From JBFJVZ01 sp041623895 (GTDB lineage: Bacteria; Planctomycetota; Planctomycetia; Pirellulales; Pirellulaceae): a stretch of DNA of 16,240 nt. Location of the stretch: contig JBFJVZ010000140.1 of assembly GCA_041623895.1 (NCBI GenBank), forward strand, positions 1 to 16,240. The letters run 5' to 3'. Made by a program: the position numbers and the translations under genes. A model generated the notes under the pieces. It had not been told where the DNA came from. It saw only the letters and a list, made by a program, of their open reading frames with translations, and did no database searches. Positions within the stretch are counted from its first letter, which is position 1; the number at the start of each line of letters is the position of its first letter. Below, piece by piece: positions 1-6,866 of the stretch.

Positions 1-8
1 CAGTCTCT

Positions 9-80
9 GGGAGGGCGACGCTCCCGCGGAGCCGCCAAGCGTTTTCCGACGCTTCGGCTCGGCAGGAGCCTCGCCCTCCC
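9..80. repeat. GC-rich hairpin repeat, copy 1
   Basis: Imperfect inverted repeat. The left arm (9-34, starting GGGAGGGCGACGCTCCCGCG) pairs with the right arm (55-80, ending GGAGCCTCGCCCTCCC) at 23 of 26 positions. An inner perfect 5-bp stem AAGCG/CGCTT (37-41 with 50-54) encloses an 8-base loop. The arms and their asymmetric mismatches are shared with copy 2 at 128-195, so this is a repeat family rather than a chance palindrome. It lies past the 3' end of the PAC2-family gene and could also end transcription, although no T-run is seen. Related repeats probably occur elsewhere in the genome (inference). Confidence 0.8.
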
Positions 81-127
81 ATGAAACTCATGTTGTCATC
101 GCCAGACGACGATGTTTTCACCAAGCT

Positions 128-195
128 AGGGCGACGCTCCCGCGGAGCCGCAAGCAGGCCGGAATTACCGGCTCGCCAGGAGCCTCGCCCGCCCA
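128..195. repeat. GC-rich hairpin repeat, copy 2
   Basis: Second copy of the repeat at 9-80, in the same orientation. The left arm (129-150, GGGCGACGCTCCCGCGGAGC...) and right arm (169-190, CGGCTCGCCAGGAGCC...) pair at 18 of 22 positions. The centre contains a CCGG-AATTA-bounded mini-stem (159-162 with 168-171). The left-arm/right-arm differences (C opposite C near position 135, C against the T/A side near 141) recur in both copies, so the family has distinct left and right ends. It ends about 10 bases from the stop codon of the minus-strand PAC2-family gene, which suits a bidirectional terminator or an intergenic repeat insertion. Confidence 0.78.
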
Positions 196-204
196 GCCAA
201 TCAT

Positions 205-1134
205 TTACGAATCGCGGTTACTGAACAGGTCCAGGAACCGATCTTCGTACTCGTCAAACACTTCCAGTCGATCCAAGGTCCGTTTCAGCTCATACGCTTT
301 GGAGCGGTCTTGGGTGGCCTGTCGAAAGAGTGTTTCGATTCGCCGTTCATCCTCATCGCTCAGCTTGGGCTCTTCTGATAGTCCGATATCGAATTGCGGC
401 TCCTCTTCCTGTTCACTGTCGATCGCCTGCTCGACTCGCTTGATTAATTTTCCCATCTGCTCTTCCACGGCTTGGGCTTGCTCGGACAGTTCGGAAACGT
501 CGATTTCGATTTCGGCGATCGACGTGAATGTTTCCAGAACGCGAAGTGAAGCTTTGGGAAAGGGAGCTTGGGCAAAAACGTGTGGGATTTCCCCCAACAG
601 GCACGTGCCCCGCAAGCCTGCTTCGTACGCCGCACCCAGCAGGACACCGTTTAGGCCACCAATATTGCCATTTTCAACGATTTCCAGTTCCAACTGGCGA
701 ATTTCATCCAAGCTCTCCTGGTCGGTCGTCGCACCAAAGATACGGGAGGGTTGCTGGGGATGCATTTCCGTCGCCATCGCGGCAAACGTGAACACTCGCT
801 GGACGTTCATTTCTTTCGCCAATTGGATCAATTGCTGACAAAAAGCATACTTGCCGCGCGGTGGCTGCGCCTCGCCAATGAAGACCACGATGTCGTGTTG
901 CTGCGCGGGATCTGTCCAGTAGAAAAGTCGGCTTCGCGGTCGCGCGGGGGGACGGATCAAACCATCGACAACCTGAACATGTTCGATATCAAATTGTTCC
1001 GGCGGCGAAAAATCACCCAGGGAAGTCATCTCTAGTTTGGCCATCAAATAGTAGCCGGCACTTAACGCAACCTGCCCCATGCCCGGCCATACCGCGACCA
1101 ACCAAGGTTGTTTCAGCTGAATTAGATCTGTCAT
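205..1134 (-). CDS. PAC2-family (proteasome assembly chaperone-like) protein
   Basis: A 309-residue protein with the PAC2-type fold signature. Near the N-terminus is PWLVAVWPGMGQVALSAGYY (residues 10-29). A central strand region follows (VVFIGEAQPP, about 83-92), then NIGGLNGVLLGAA (157-169) and RGTCLLGEIPH (175-185). Residues from about 213 to 300 are strongly acidic and helical, probably a coiled coil, and extend beyond the usual domain. Archaeal and actinobacterial relatives are linked to proteasome assembly or are uncharacterised ATP-grasp-neighbour proteins. The role in this bacterium is unknown, and no proteasome gene is present here. An in-frame GTG at 1164 would add ten residues, but the ATG at 1134 places the conserved PWLVAVWPG segment at the usual distance from the start. 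The gene is divergent from the hydrogenase operon and need not share its function. Confidence 0.85.
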   Translation of the reverse strand: MTDLIQLKQPWLVAVWPGMGQVALSAGYYLMAKLEMTSLGDFSPPEQFDIEHVQVVDGLIRPPARPRSRLFYWTDPAQQHDIVVFIGEAQPPRGKYAFCQQLIQLAKEMNVQRVFTFAAMATEMHPQQPSRIFGATTDQESLDEIRQLELEIVENGNIGGLNGVLLGAAYEAGLRGTCLLGEIPHVFAQAPFPKASLRVLETFTSIAEIEIDVSELSEQAQAVEEQMGKLIKRVEQAIDSEQEEEPQFDIGLSEEPKLSDEDERRIETLFRQATQDRSKAYELKRTLDRLEVFDEYEDRFLDLFSNRDS

Positions 1135-1513
1135 GGGGAATTCATTCGGTTGAAGGACACCCACGCACGTTTAAACAGCGTCGGTGTGTTCACATTTGAG
1201 CCAATCTGGCCGGACATTCGGCTGCAATTACTCTCAGGCAATGCGCGTGCCATTCGCATGTCCGTCCCAATCCGATGGTTCCTGTCAGCACGTCGCATTG
1301 CGATAAAATGACGCGTTCGTTTCGCTGAAGCCCACATAGCCGGCAGTTTTCCTTGACTCCGGCACCGGTAGAGGATGCGAATTTATTTTGTCATGGACAT
1401 TTGGGACCTGCGCATCATGGAGCTTTTCGCAAAAATGAATATGGTTGTTATCGTGGGGTACGGACTTTGCACCCTGCCTGTCGCCGGATACGCGATCTGG
1501 AAGTGAGTACGCC
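1135..1513. other. Divergent intergenic region before the hydrogenase operon
   Basis: A 379-base gap between the PAC2-family gene (minus) and the hydrogenase operon (plus). It should hold both promoters. Open frames that cross it have no recognisable protein character. I see no FNR-type TTGAT-N4-ATCAA palindrome and no structured RNA element. A weak sigma70-like candidate is listed separately at 1282-1309. An in-frame ATG at 1445 would extend the first operon gene by 23 residues into this gap, but that extension looks non-coding. Confidence 0.6.
1282..1309 (+). promoter_or_regulatory. Candidate sigma70-like promoter for the hydrogenase operon
   Basis: CTGTCA (1282-1287) and TAAAAT (1304-1309) are separated by 16 bases, matching the -35 and -10 consensus at 4/6 and 5/6 positions. 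Transcription would start near 1316, giving a leader of about 200 bases before the GTG at 1514. The match is weak and planctomycete promoters are poorly defined, so this is only a candidate. A TTGACT at 1353-1358 has no good partner -10 box. Confidence 0.22.
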
Positions 1514-2008
1514 GTGAACACGAAAGATGCTTCGACCGCACAGTTAATGCGTCAGATTGAGTTTTTGTCGACCTTATCCGATGACGACGTTGCCAAACTC
1601 GCTCAGTTGGCTTCGGTCGAGCGACACGAAGCGGGCACGGTTTTGTTTCGTGAAGGCGATGAGTGTGAGCATCTGTACCTGGTCGTTACGGGCAGAGTCG
1701 CCCTGGAAATGTGCATGCCGCGACGCGGATGCACGCGGGTGCTGACGGTCGGAGCCGGGGAGGTGGTTGGCTTTTCCGCCTTGCTCGGTGGCCATGCGAG
1801 AGCGGCTCAGGCCATTGTCAGCGAAGATACGGTCTTGATCGAGTTCCCGGCCGAACAAATCCAACAGCTTTGCGATGACGACCACGACATCGGGTATGCG
1901 CTGATGAACCTGGTTTCCAAAGCCCTGTTGCGCCGCCTGGTTGCCACCCGGTTGCAGATGTTAGACGTTTTTGGCGACAGCAAAGCAGAGGGTCCGGTAT
2001 CATCTTGA
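1514..2008 (+). CDS. Cyclic-nucleotide-binding-domain protein without a DNA-binding domain
   Basis: A 164-residue protein with one CRP/FNR-type cNMP-binding beta-roll. It has an N-terminal helix (LSTLSDDDVAKLAQLASVE, 18-36), the turn LFREGDECEHLYLVVTGRVA (44-63), and the phosphate-binding cassette region GEVVGFSALLGGHARAAQAI (82-101) with its conserved Arg. A C-terminal helix (about 125-150) follows. The protein ends where a CRP-family helix-turn-helix would begin, so it looks like a sensor or partner protein rather than a classical transcription factor. The GTG start at 1514 follows GGAAGTGAG (1499-1507) at good spacing. The upstream ATG at 1445 and the internal ATG at 1547 are less likely. 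Its stop lies 29 bases before the hydrogenase beta-subunit gene, so it probably belongs to that operon. Whether it binds a nucleotide cannot be told from sequence. Confidence 0.82.
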   Translation: MNTKDASTAQLMRQIEFLSTLSDDDVAKLAQLASVERHEAGTVLFREGDECEHLYLVVTGRVALEMCMPRRGCTRVLTVGAGEVVGFSALLGGHARAAQAIVSEDTVLIEFPAEQIQQLCDDDHDIGYALMNLVSKALLRRLVATRLQMLDVFGDSKAEGPVSS

Positions 2009-2037
2009 ATCGGATTTCAGAGGGAACTCAACAGCGC

Positions 2038-3183
2038 ATGGCTACGCAAACGAAGTGGAAAGAGCGGTTCCTTGCCCGCGAAAACCTCCAGTCACTGCTG
2101 GATGAATTGATGTCGGATGGATTTCAAGTGGTCGGTCCGACGATCGATCAGGACGCCATCGTCTACGACGAAATCGATTCCGTCGATCAGCTCCCCCAGG
2201 GCTGGACAGATTCGCAAGAACCAGGGCGCTATCGCTTGCAGCGCCGCGATGACGACGCCTATTTCGGTCACGTGGTCGGACCGCATTCATGGAAGCGATA
2301 TTTTTTTCCACCTTTGGCCACGATCGCGACCGCGGATCGCACCCAGGACGGTTGGCGGCATGCGACTCCCGATGATCCGCCGCCACGGTTGGCGTTGTTG
2401 GGCGTACGCGCCTGTGAGTTGGCCGCGATCGGTGTGCAAGACCGCGTGTTCCTGGAGGGACCCTTCGTCGATCCGATTTATCAAAAGCGAAGACAGGCCG
2501 TGTTCATTGTCGCGGTAAACTGCACACTCGCGGCGTCAACTTGCTTTTGTACTTCGACCAATAGTGGTCCGCGTTGTCAAACCGGCTTCGATTTAGCGCT
2601 CACGGAAATCGATAACGGATTCATCATCGAAGTTGGTTCGGCAGCCGGGGCTGGGATTGTCAGTCGGCTTGCGGTCGAGGTGGCGGGAGCGGATCAGCTT
2701 GCCAGCGGCGAATCGGCTCGACGAGCAGCCGTTGATCAAATTAAAAAGAGACTCGATACAGAAAATATTCGCGATTTATTGCTTCAAAATCTCGATCATC
2801 CTCAATGGGACGATGTCGCAACACGCTGCCTTTCTTGTACAAACTGCACGATGGTTTGCCCGACCTGTTTTTGCTCCAGTGTGAAAGAGGTTGCCGATTT
2901 GAGCGGTGATCACGTGCAGCGACAACGCGAATGGGATTCGTGCTTCAATTTTGACTTCAGCTATATGAATGGCGGCGTCGTTCGCAACAGCATCCGCAGT
3001 CGGTATCGCCAATGGCTGACTCACAAACTTGCATCCTGGCACGATCAATTTGATACGTCGGGCTGCGTTGGCTGTGGCCGCTGCATTACTTGGTGTCCGG
3101 TGGGGATAGATTTGACTAAGGAAGTCGCAGCGATTCGGGCCACGCCAGCGAAACAGGGAACACAAGCCAAGGTTGTATCGTGA
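2038..3183 (+). CDS. hydB: [NiFe] hydrogenase group 3b beta subunit (HydB/AsrA-type 4Fe-4S protein)
   Basis: A 381-residue iron-sulfur subunit predicted to carry electrons between the flavin subunit and the hydrogenase small subunit. Two ferredoxin-type motifs are visible near the C-terminus. The first is CLSCTNCTMVCP (Cys264, 267, 270, 274, with a further CFC at 277-279) and the second is CVGCGRCITWCP (Cys343, 346, 349, 353). An earlier cysteine group, TCFC with flanking Cys162 and Cys180, resembles the conserved segment of the HydB/AsrA (anaerobic sulfite reductase subunit A) family. The next three genes, gamma, delta and alpha, follow the order of archaeal sulfhydrogenase I, which favours the hydrogenase role over sulfite reductase. 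The ATG at 2038 has AGAGGGA 12 bases upstream. A TTG at 2005 overlapping the previous stop is an alternative start. The stop overlaps the next ATG (TGATG). Confidence 0.9.
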   Translation: MATQTKWKERFLARENLQSLLDELMSDGFQVVGPTIDQDAIVYDEIDSVDQLPQGWTDSQEPGRYRLQRRDDDAYFGHVVGPHSWKRYFFPPLATIATADRTQDGWRHATPDDPPPRLALLGVRACELAAIGVQDRVFLEGPFVDPIYQKRRQAVFIVAVNCTLAASTCFCTSTNSGPRCQTGFDLALTEIDNGFIIEVGSAAGAGIVSRLAVEVAGADQLASGESARRAAVDQIKKRLDTENIRDLLLQNLDHPQWDDVATRCLSCTNCTMVCPTCFCSSVKEVADLSGDHVQRQREWDSCFNFDFSYMNGGVVRNSIRSRYRQWLTHKLASWHDQFDTSGCVGCGRCITWCPVGIDLTKEVAAIRATPAKQGTQAKVVS

Positions 3184-4037
3184 TGATTGCCAACACCGGC
3201 AACTCGATTGATCCTTGGCTCGCGAAATCCGTTCGGATTGATCGAATCACGAGCGAGATTGACGGGGTTGCCACCTATGACCTGGCATTCTGCGATCCGG
3301 CCAGTGCCCAGGATTACCGGTTTCTACCCGGCCAGTTCAATATGCTTTACCTGCCGGGGGTCGGTGAAGTAGCGATTTCCGTCAGTGGTGATCCGAATGA
3401 ATCATCGCGGATTCCACATACGATCCGCGAAGCAGGCAACGTGACGCGGTCTCTGGCGCGAATGTCCGTTGGTGATTCACTCGGTCTGCGAGGTCCTTTT
3501 GGGACCAGTTGGCCACTGGAAAGCTGTCAAGAGCAAAACGTCATTCTGGTTGCCGGCGGAATTGGACTCGCTCCCCTGCGACCGACGATTTGTCAATTAC
3601 TTGCCGATCGAGATCGTTACGGCGAGATTTCGTTGCTGTATGGCGGCCGCTCGCCTGACGGATTGCTGTACACGGCGGAATATGACGACTGGATTGCGGG
3701 TGGTATTGACGTGCAATTCACCGTTGACCGTGCCACCGCCGGTTGGCCGGGTAACGTCGGCGTTGTTACCTTGCTGCTGGAACGTTTACCACTACCCGAG
3801 CCTGCTGCGACCGTGCTTTTGACCTGCGGCCCCGAAGTCATGATGTGGTACACCATTCAAACCGCGCTGACTCGTGGACTCGCTGGCGAATCGATTTTCG
3901 TTTCCTTGGAGCGTCACATGAACTGTGCGATCGGCCTGTGTGGCCATTGTCAGATGGGTCCCGAATTCTTGTGCAAGGATGGACCGGTGTTTCGTTACGA
4001 CCGCGTTGCCACGATCATGAGAGTGGATGACCTGTGA
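3183..4037 (+). CDS. hydG: [NiFe] hydrogenase group 3b gamma subunit (FAD/NAD(P)-binding reductase)
   Basis: A 284-residue ferredoxin-NADP+ reductase/PyrK-type flavoprotein, the NAD(P)(H)-reacting subunit of the soluble hydrogenase. The FAD-binding barrel contains LPGQFNMLYLPGVGEVAISV (48-67), where the usual RxYS is replaced as in the PyrK/HydG group. The nucleotide-binding half has VAGGIGLAPLRP (123-134), LLYGGRSP (151-158) and TCGPEVM (214-220). A C-terminal [2Fe-2S] motif has Cys248, 253, 256 and 264 in the CX4CX2CX7C pattern. The ATG at 3183 overlaps the previous TGA by one base; a GTG immediately before it is also possible. Its stop overlaps the next start (GTGA). The symbol follows archaeal sulfhydrogenase usage (hydBGDA). 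It is unrelated to the HydG radical-SAM maturase of [FeFe] hydrogenases. Confidence 0.92.
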   Translation: MIANTGNSIDPWLAKSVRIDRITSEIDGVATYDLAFCDPASAQDYRFLPGQFNMLYLPGVGEVAISVSGDPNESSRIPHTIREAGNVTRSLARMSVGDSLGLRGPFGTSWPLESCQEQNVILVAGGIGLAPLRPTICQLLADRDRYGEISLLYGGRSPDGLLYTAEYDDWIAGGIDVQFTVDRATAGWPGNVGVVTLLLERLPLPEPAATVLLTCGPEVMMWYTIQTALTRGLAGESIFVSLERHMNCAIGLCGHCQMGPEFLCKDGPVFRYDRVATIMRVDDL

Positions 4038-4855
4038 ACGACGAGGCGAAAACAAGAAAGCTCAGGCTGGCGGTTTTTAAATTCGCGTCTTGCGATGGTT
4101 GCCAGTTGTCGTTGCTGGATTGCGAAGACGAACTTTTGACAATCGCGGACACAGTCGATATCGCCTACTTTTTGGAAGCGACCAGTCGCGTCGATCCAGG
4201 GCCTTACGACATTGCCCTTGTCGAGGGCTCGGTGACGACCCAGCATGATGTCCAACGCATTCAGCAGGTCAGGCAACAGTCGAAATTCTTGGTCACGATC
4301 GGCGCCTGCGCAACAGCGGGTGGAATCCAATCATTAAAAAACTGGGCCGATCATGAAGAGTTTCTTAGCTGCGTTTATGCCAGGCCAGAGTTTATCTCGA
4401 CGCTTGAGACGTCCACGCCGATCGCCGATCACGTGCAAGTCGATTTCCAGCTGCGAGGATGTCCGATCAGTCGACACCAGCTGCTTGAAGTGATCATTGC
4501 ATTGGTAGCTGGGCGGACTCCGCGGACGCCTTCTCACAGTGTCTGTCTTGACTGTAAACGCCGCGGCACCGTGTGTGTCGAAGTCGCCAAAGGAATTCCT
4601 TGCTTAGGCCCGATCACGCAGATGGGCTGTGGAGCGATATGCCCCGCTTACAACCGTGGGTGTTATGGTTGCTTTGGACCGGCGGTGCAGCCCAATTGCA
4701 GCAGCTTGACCGACCAGTTCATCGACAACGGAGTCGACCGCAAGCGACTGCTTCCCTTGTTGCAAAACTTCAACGCCGCTGCGGTGGAATTCAAGGCAGC
4801 GGGAGACGCGCTCGCCGCGGACACGCTTGTCACCGATGGAGATTCCGGTGGCTAA
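4034..4855 (+). CDS. hydD: [NiFe] hydrogenase group 3b small (delta) subunit
   Basis: A 273-residue small subunit carrying the Fe-S relay to the NiFe site. The proximal-cluster ligands are visible as CDGCQ (Cys20, Cys23), GACATAGG (Cys92) and RGCP (Cys143). The C-terminal part holds a further cysteine-rich set (Cys171, 174, 181, 190, 199, 203, 210, 213), expected to bind the medial and distal [4Fe-4S] clusters. There is no Tat signal peptide, so the enzyme is cytoplasmic, which fits group 3. The GTG start overlaps the gamma-subunit TGA by four bases (GTGA), indicating translational coupling. The 3' end overlaps the large-subunit gene. The length is typical of HydD/HyhS proteins. Confidence 0.93.
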   Translation: MNDEAKTRKLRLAVFKFASCDGCQLSLLDCEDELLTIADTVDIAYFLEATSRVDPGPYDIALVEGSVTTQHDVQRIQQVRQQSKFLVTIGACATAGGIQSLKNWADHEEFLSCVYARPEFISTLETSTPIADHVQVDFQLRGCPISRHQLLEVIIALVAGRTPRTPSHSVCLDCKRRGTVCVEVAKGIPCLGPITQMGCGAICPAYNRGCYGCFGPAVQPNCSSLTDQFIDNGVDRKRLLPLLQNFNAAAVEFKAAGDALAADTLVTDGDSGG

Positions 4856-6167
4856 AACGCGGAACATCAAGGTCGAAGCAATTTCACGCGTCGAAGGTGA
4901 AGGCGGGTTACACGTCACGTTGTCCGACGGGCAGATCGAAGACATTAAATTATCGATTTACGAGCCGCCGCGGTTCTTTGAAGCATTCCTCCGTGGCCGT
5001 CCGCTGGAGGAAGTCCCCGACATCACGGCGCGAATTTGCGGTATCTGTCCCGTTGCCTACCAGATGAGCAGCGTGCATGCGATCGAGCAGGCGCTTGCCG
5101 TCAAAATTACTCCGGAAATTCGCCAGCTGCGGCGGCTGTTGTACTGCGGCGAGTGGATTGAGAGCCACGTGCTGCACATGCATTTGCTGCAGGCACCCGA
5201 TTTTTTTTCCGCCGACAGTGGAATCGACTTAGCCGCTGAGTTTCCTGATGAAATCAACCGCGGCTTGCGAATGAAAAAATACGGAAATGAATTGTTGGAA
5301 GTTTTGGGCGGACGCGCGATCCATCCGATCAACGTTCGTGTTGGCGGTTTCCATCGCGCACCGCGACGAGAAGAACTTCAGAAGCTGATTCCAGCGATGG
5401 AGTGGGGCTTGCAGGCGGCAATCGAGACCACACGTTGGGTCGCGACATTCAATTATCCGGACTTCAGCCGTGACTACGAAATGGTTGCCTTGGTCCATCC
5501 CGACGAATTCCCGATGAATGAAGGTCAAATCCATTCCAGCTCGGGCTTGCGAATCGATGTGGAGGAATACGAGCAGCATTTCCAAGAGCGGCAGGTTCCC
5601 CACAGTACGGCACTTCATAGCGTCAAGCTTGATGCTCCGGCTGGCCGCGATTGTTACCATGTGGGTCCGCTTGCGCGAATTGCTTTGAACTTTGATCGGC
5701 TCTCAGAAACCGCCCGCCGAGCGGCCGATGAAGTACGATTTGATCCCTTCACCGGTAATCCATTTCAGGCAATCATCGCGCGCGGATTGGAAGTGATTCA
5801 GGCGTTCGATGAAGCCTTGCAGATACTTCGCCAATATCGACCATGCCGGCCATACATCGATTACGATTACCGTGACGGTGAAGGCTGCTCGGCGACCGAA
5901 GCTCCGCGCGGGCTGCTGTACCATCGATATCAAGTCGACTCACAGGGGATGGTAAAGTTTGCCAAGATTGTGCCTCCAACATCGCAAAACCAAATGCAAA
6001 TCGAAGCAGATCTGCGGCACTGGCTGCCGAAAGTGTTGGTTGACGATGATCGCCAAACCGCCGTTGGCTGCGAACGATTGATTCGTTCGTACGATCCTTG
6101 CATTAGCTGTTCGACACACTTCTTGAAGCTTACGATCGAACGAGACAGCAAGGAGCGGCAGGGGTAA
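4848..6167 (+). CDS. hydA: [NiFe] hydrogenase group 3b large (alpha) subunit, catalytic
   Basis: A 439-residue catalytic subunit. The N-terminal ISRVEGEGGLHV matches the conserved RVEGEG segment. The two NiFe cysteine pairs are RICGICP (Cys64, Cys67) and DPCISCSTH (Cys418, Cys421). The 15 residues after the final His would be removed by the maturation endopeptidase, which is encoded immediately downstream. Together with the beta, gamma and delta subunits it forms a cytosolic bidirectional H2:NAD(P)+ oxidoreductase (group 3b by gene order and architecture, inferred). I chose the GTG at 4848 because GGAG (4838-4841) lies six bases upstream and group 3b homologues begin near this point. The ATG at 4836 would add four residues. 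The gene overlaps hydD by 8 bases, and its TAA shares one base with the next ATG. Confidence 0.93.
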   Translation: MAKTRNIKVEAISRVEGEGGLHVTLSDGQIEDIKLSIYEPPRFFEAFLRGRPLEEVPDITARICGICPVAYQMSSVHAIEQALAVKITPEIRQLRRLLYCGEWIESHVLHMHLLQAPDFFSADSGIDLAAEFPDEINRGLRMKKYGNELLEVLGGRAIHPINVRVGGFHRAPRREELQKLIPAMEWGLQAAIETTRWVATFNYPDFSRDYEMVALVHPDEFPMNEGQIHSSSGLRIDVEEYEQHFQERQVPHSTALHSVKLDAPAGRDCYHVGPLARIALNFDRLSETARRAADEVRFDPFTGNPFQAIIARGLEVIQAFDEALQILRQYRPCRPYIDYDYRDGEGCSATEAPRGLLYHRYQVDSQGMVKFAKIVPPTSQNQMQIEADLRHWLPKVLVDDDRQTAVGCERLIRSYDPCISCSTHFLKLTIERDSKERQG

Positions 6168-6655
6168 TGTTTGACTCACCTTCCATCCTGTTTGTTGGTG
6201 TTGGCAGTCCACACGGTGATGACCGAATCGGCTGGCATATCGCGGAAATCCTTTCCCGAGAATTGGTAGATCAAGATCAGATCACCGTACGGAAGGCAGC
6301 CGTGCCGATGGATATCGTGGATTGGCTGGAAGATTGTGACGAATTGCACATTTGCGATGCCGCCGAAAGCCAAGAACCGATCGGTACGGTCAGACGGATT
6401 GAGTCGACGTTCGGTCAGCCACCGCCAGCAGATTGGCTGGGCTGCATCCAGCAACTACACGGCAGCAGCAGTCATGATTTTTCCCTCGCAGCAACGTTGC
6501 AGCTGGCCAGGCAACTATCACGATTACCGCCTCGCGTCGTTGTCCATGCAGTTTCGGCAAGCCGTTTGAAGGAAGGTAGCTTGATCTCCGCAGCATTGCA
6601 AAGACGAGTCCAAGAGATTGCCTCCACGATTTTGGGCGAGCTGGCAAATGCATGA
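6167..6655 (+). CDS. Hydrogenase maturation endopeptidase (HyaD/HybD/HycI family)
   Basis: A 162-residue protease of the HybD/HycI family, which cuts the C-terminal peptide from the hydrogenase large subunit after Ni insertion. The N-terminal ILFVGVGSPHGDDRIGW (7-23) matches the family GxGNxxxxDDGxG motif. By position against HybD (Glu16, Asp62, His93), the metal ligands here would be Asp19, Asp64 (HICDAAES) and His103 (GSSSHDFSLA). The nearest substrate is the alpha subunit encoded just before it, with its predicted cut after DPCISCSTH. The ATG at 6167 forms a TAATG overlap with that gene and is preceded by a purine-rich AGGAG stretch at 6151-6155. The next reading frame, hypA, starts 8 bases before this stop. 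Confidence 0.9.
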   Translation: MFDSPSILFVGVGSPHGDDRIGWHIAEILSRELVDQDQITVRKAAVPMDIVDWLEDCDELHICDAAESQEPIGTVRRIESTFGQPPPADWLGCIQQLHGSSSHDFSLAATLQLARQLSRLPPRVVVHAVSASRLKEGSLISAALQRRVQEIASTILGELANA

Positions 6656-6866
6656 AAGGTCATTGGTCAGGTCGCTTCTGAAACAGGTGCAGCAGCTCTG
6701 CACCGAGCACGCGGCAAGTGAAGTCGCAGCAATTGAAGTCGAAATCGGTCCACTCAGCGGAGTCGAGCCGCTGCTGGTCCGCGAAGCCTTCGATATGCTG
6801 AGCAAGGACTCCGTCGGCGGAGCTGCACAGTTGATGATTCGTGAGATTCCACTGCGAGGCCAATAG
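6648..6866 (+). CDS. hypA: HypA nickel chaperone, C-terminally truncated (zinc finger missing)
   Basis: A 72-residue N-terminal portion of HypA/HybF, the protein that supplies Ni to the hydrogenase large subunit. The Met1-His2-Glu3 nickel-binding start is kept (MHERSLVRSLL), as are VEIGPLSGVEPLLVREAFDM and the LMIREIPLRG strand. Normal HypA (about 113 residues) continues into a CX2C...CX2C zinc domain. Here a TAG stops the frame one residue after the strand, and no cysteine pairs follow in any frame. The sequence downstream switches abruptly to the middle of HypF in another frame. This gene therefore looks like the left half of a deletion. The ATG at 6648 overlaps the endopeptidase gene by 8 bases, as expected of the original operon. 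Without the zinc finger a normal function is doubtful. Confidence 0.85.
   Translation: MHERSLVRSLLKQVQQLCTEHAASEVAAIEVEIGPLSGVEPLLVREAFDMLSKDSVGGAAQLMIREIPLRGQ

Noticed and set aside
299..838. Plus-strand open frame of 179 codons antisense to the PAC2-family gene
   Set aside because: Ser/Arg-rich translation without motifs. The opposite strand has clear PAC2 family blocks across the same span.
1285..1521. Minus-strand open frame in the gap before the hydrogenase operon
   Set aside because: No motif and no plausible ribosome-binding site. It lies where promoters are expected.
2038..4855. Anaerobic sulfite reductase (AsrABC) instead of hydrogenase
   Set aside because: The beta and gamma subunits resemble AsrA and AsrB, but the next genes are unmistakable NiFe small and large subunits rather than a siroheme AsrC.
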